A stretch of DNA of 64,000 nucleotides, taken from Hyphomonadaceae bacterium. Its GTDB lineage: Bacteria; Pseudomonadota; Alphaproteobacteria; Caulobacterales; Aquidulcibacteraceae. Positions 62,080 to 64,000 of this stretch are shown here, in pieces. How positions within the stretch are numbered: the first letter of the stretch is position 1; each line of letters starts with the position of its first letter. Below the pieces are notes generated by a model, which was given only the letters and a program-made list of their open reading frames with translations, searched no databases and was not told the DNA's origin. The translations under genes and the position numbers were made by a program. The stretch lies in contig JAHBYF010000001.1 of assembly GCA_019636095.1 (NCBI GenBank), positions 616,874 to 680,873 of the forward strand, in the 5' to 3' direction.

Positions 62080-63666
62080 GTGAGCGGACCTTCCACCTAC
62101 GAGCCGAAATCCGGCATCACGCGCTGGCTCGATCGGCGCCTTCCAATTCTGCGTTTGGCGCACGATAGTTTCGTCGCGTACCCGACGCCACGCAACCTCA
62201 ACTATTGGTGGACGTTCGGCGCGATGCTTTCGCTCTGCCTGATTGTGCAGATCGTCACCGGCATCGTGCTCGCCATGCATTACGTGCCGCACATCGATCA
62301 CGCGTTTGCCTCGGTGCAGCGCCTTGAGCGTGACGTGCCGTTCGGTTGGCTCATTCAGAACATTCACGCCGTTGGCGCCTCGATGTTCTTCCTTGCCGTC
62401 TACATCCACATGTTCCGCGGCCTCTATTACGGCTCATACAAGGCGCCACGCGAATTGCTGTGGATCCTGGGTTGCGTGATCTACTTGCTCATGGTCGCCA
62501 CGGGCTTCCTTGGCTACACGCTGCCGTGGGGCCAGATGTCTTTCTGGGGCGCGACCGTCATCACCAACTTGCTTGGCGCGCTGCCGCTCATCGGCGAGAG
62601 CATCAAGAATTGGCTGTCGGGCGGTTTCTCGATCGATCAGCCGACGATCAACCGCTTCTTTTCGCTCCACTACCTGCTGCCGTTCGTGATCGCCGGCGTT
62701 GTCGGCTTACACGTTTGGGCGCTGCACGAGGCGGGGCAGAACAACCCGGTTGGCATAGAAGTGAAGTCGAAGGCCGATACGGTGCCGTTCACGCCGCACG
62801 CCACGATCAAGGATTTGTTTGCGACGACGCTGTTCGTGATCCTGTTCGCGGTGTTCGTGTTCTACATGCCGGACTCACTCGGCCACGCCGATAACTTTAT
62901 CCCGGCCAATCCGCTGCAGACGCCGCCGGAGATTGTGCCTGAGTGGTACCTGCTGCCATTCTACGCGATCCTGCGTGCGTTCGACTTCAACATCGGCCCG
63001 ATCGATTCGAAGCTCGCGGGCGTGCTCGCGATGTTTGCTTCAATCGGCGTGATGTTCTTGCTGCCCTGGCTGGATACCTCGCGCGTGCGCTCGATGCGCT
63101 ATCGCCCGATCGCGCGGCAGTTCTTCGTGATCTTCGCGGTTGTATGCTTCGCACTCGGCTGGTGCGGCGGTCAGAATCCTGGCCGCATCCTGTTCAAAGT
63201 TGCGCCGTTCTCGGCGACGATGAATTGGGTCACCGGCGGCCAAGTCACGGAACGGTCGATCCGAGCGACAAGTGAGTCTGAGTGGCAGCAGGCGGCGGAC
63301 GCTGCGGTTGCCGAACTTCGCTCGCAAGGCGCAGGGATGACGGCTGTCACTCGCGAAGGCGCGACGAGCGGCCGGATCACCGGTGTGATTGGAGGCAATC
63401 AGCAAACGCGTGTCGTCTCGGGCGATACGTCCGAACTGCTCGAAGAGCACATCACCGAGGTGAAGCAAGAGGTGGGCCCGGCCACCCCATTCTTCGCCGT
63501 CGAGCGAAGCTCGCCTGCGCGATTCACGGTGACGAACTTCTCGTTGTTGCTGACGTTCTACTACTTCCTCTTCTTCCTTGTGATCCTTCCGGTCCTGGGT
63601 CTGCGCGAGCGTCCTGAGCGTGTGCCGGATACGATTGCGAAGCCCGTCACGCAGGGGGCATCCTAA
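62080..63666 (+). CDS. petB: Cytochrome b of the bc1 complex (with large insertion)
   Basis: A 528-residue cytochrome b, longer than the usual 400-430. The heme ligands lie in [22 protein letters not shown] and [30 protein letters not shown]; the quinol-site motif [13 protein letters not shown] is intact. Between the helix ending near GWCGGQNPG and the last helix ([22 protein letters not shown]) is an extra segment of about 110 residues (about 370-480) that is polar and Ser/Thr/Glu rich. By the known topology this loop faces the periplasm. The GTG start at 62080 lies 15 bases after petA; the stop overlaps petC (TAATG). Confidence 0.95.
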   Translation: MSGPSTYEPKSGITRWLDRRLPILRLAHDSFVAYPTPRNLNYWWTFGAMLSLCLIVQIVTGIVLAMHYVPHIDHAFASVQRLERDVPFGWLIQNIHAVGASMFFLAVYIHMFRGLYYGSYKAPRELLWILGCVIYLLMVATGFLGYTLPWGQMSFWGATVITNLLGALPLIGESIKNWLSGGFSIDQPTINRFFSLHYLLPFVIAGVVGLHVWALHEAGQNNPVGIEVKSKADTVPFTPHATIKDLFATTLFVILFAVFVFYMPDSLGHADNFIPANPLQTPPEIVPEWYLLPFYAILRAFDFNIGPIDSKLAGVLAMFASIGVMFLLPWLDTSRVRSMRYRPIARQFFVIFAVVCFALGWCGGQNPGRILFKVAPFSATMNWVTGGQVTERSIRATSESEWQQAADAAVAELRSQGAGMTAVTREGATSGRITGVIGGNQQTRVVSGDTSELLEEHITEVKQEVGPATPFFAVERSSPARFTVTNFSLLLTFYYFLFFLVILPVLGLRERPERVPDTIAKPVTQGAS

Positions 63667-64000
63667 TGTTGCGCGCAGTTTCCGCCGCGGCGGCGCTTGT
63701 TTTGGCCGGAGTCGGCGTGGCGTGGGCCGCCGCCGAAGCCCGGCATCCTGAAGAGTATAAGTTCTCGTTCGAGAGTCCGGTTGGTTCGTACGACATGGCG
63801 GCCGTTCAACGCGGCTTCCAAATCTACAATCAGGTCTGCTCTAATTGTCACTCGATGAACCATCTCGCCTATCGCCATCTTGGCGAAGAGGGTGGCCCGT
63901 TTGCGCTCTACATGGTGCAGAACGAAGAGACCCACGAGATGGAGCCGCACGTCGGCAAGCCGGAGCACGGCGGCACGTTCGTCGAGGTCACTGACAATCC
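63666..64000 (+). CDS. petC: Cytochrome c1 (partial)
   Basis: The first 111 codons of cytochrome c1; the gene runs off the right edge. A signal peptide ([23 protein letters not shown]) is followed by the heme-c attachment site VCSNCHSMNHLAYRHLG (CxxCH). The early YKFSFESPVGSYDMAAVQRGFQIYNQVCSNCH region is typical of c1. It passes electrons to soluble cytochrome c. The ATG overlaps the petB stop by one base, completing the petABC operon. Confidence 0.93.
   Translation, partial: MLRAVSAAAALVLAGVGVAWAAAEARHPEEYKFSFESPVGSYDMAAVQRGFQIYNQVCSNCHSMNHLAYRHLGEEGGPFALYMVQNEETHEMEPHVGKPEHGGTFVEVTDN

Overview
The window is GC-rich, gene-dense chromosomal DNA from an alphaproteobacterium. The PhyR-NepR-EcfG general stress locus, the alphaproteobacterial bc1 operon order petA-petB-petC, phenylacetate and branched-chain catabolism genes and a large TonB-dependent receptor all point there. 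The style fits Caulobacterales or Hyphomonadaceae-like bacteria, but no rRNA is present to prove it. There is no prophage, insertion sequence, CRISPR array or tRNA gene that I can see.

Layout. 1-10 kb: a truncated parvulin-type lipoprotein, secA, a secreted hypothetical with an M20 peptidase, an O-antigen-ligase-like membrane protein, ruvC, a JmjC/cupin oxygenase paired with a Tat-exported repeat protein, and ruvA. 10-18 kb: phenylacetate catabolism, with a TetR regulator (PaaR-like), paaABCDE, a PaaI thioesterase, paaG and paaZ, and a palindromic operator over the paaA promoter. 18-23 kb: an aromatic/aspartate aminotransferase, E2 and a fused E1 of a branched-chain 2-oxoacid dehydrogenase, and a divergent Lrp/AsnC regulator. 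23-26 kb: a GGDEF/EAL protein and a PCu(A)C copper chaperone. 25.8-31.5 kb: a general-stress island (entericidin-like lipoprotein, phyR, nepR, ecfG, an atypical HisKA_2 kinase, DUF883, two DUF1328 proteins, a PGDYG-like protein and sodB), with several GGAAC-N16/17-CGTT promoters.

31.5-36 kb: valine catabolism (mmsA, 3-hydroxyisobutyryl-CoA hydrolase, mmsB) interspersed with palindromic intergenic repeats. 36-46 kb: two response regulators, a TonB receptor with its own promoter and terminator, queC, small lipoproteins, a pirin gene broken by one in-frame amber codon, a short-chain dehydrogenase, an MFS exporter and a GNAT enzyme. 46-53 kb: a MoxR / DUF58 / BatA-DUF4159 / large membrane protein operon. 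53-61 kb: DUF1285, an unusual leucine-rich-repeat protein, a NUDIX CoA pyrophosphatase, DUF2809, a CCA-adding-type enzyme, an acyltransferase, an AbrB-Doc toxin-antitoxin pair, hemF and trmL. The window closes with petA, petB (carrying a large insertion) and the start of petC.

The most system-like novelty is the two-gene unit at 7.6-9.2 kb. A cytoplasmic Fe(II)/2-oxoglutarate oxygenase lies 9 bases downstream of a Tat-exported protein built from four DxDxGxxAD repeats, which could be an enzyme and its substrate. The stress island is the best-supported regulatory finding.
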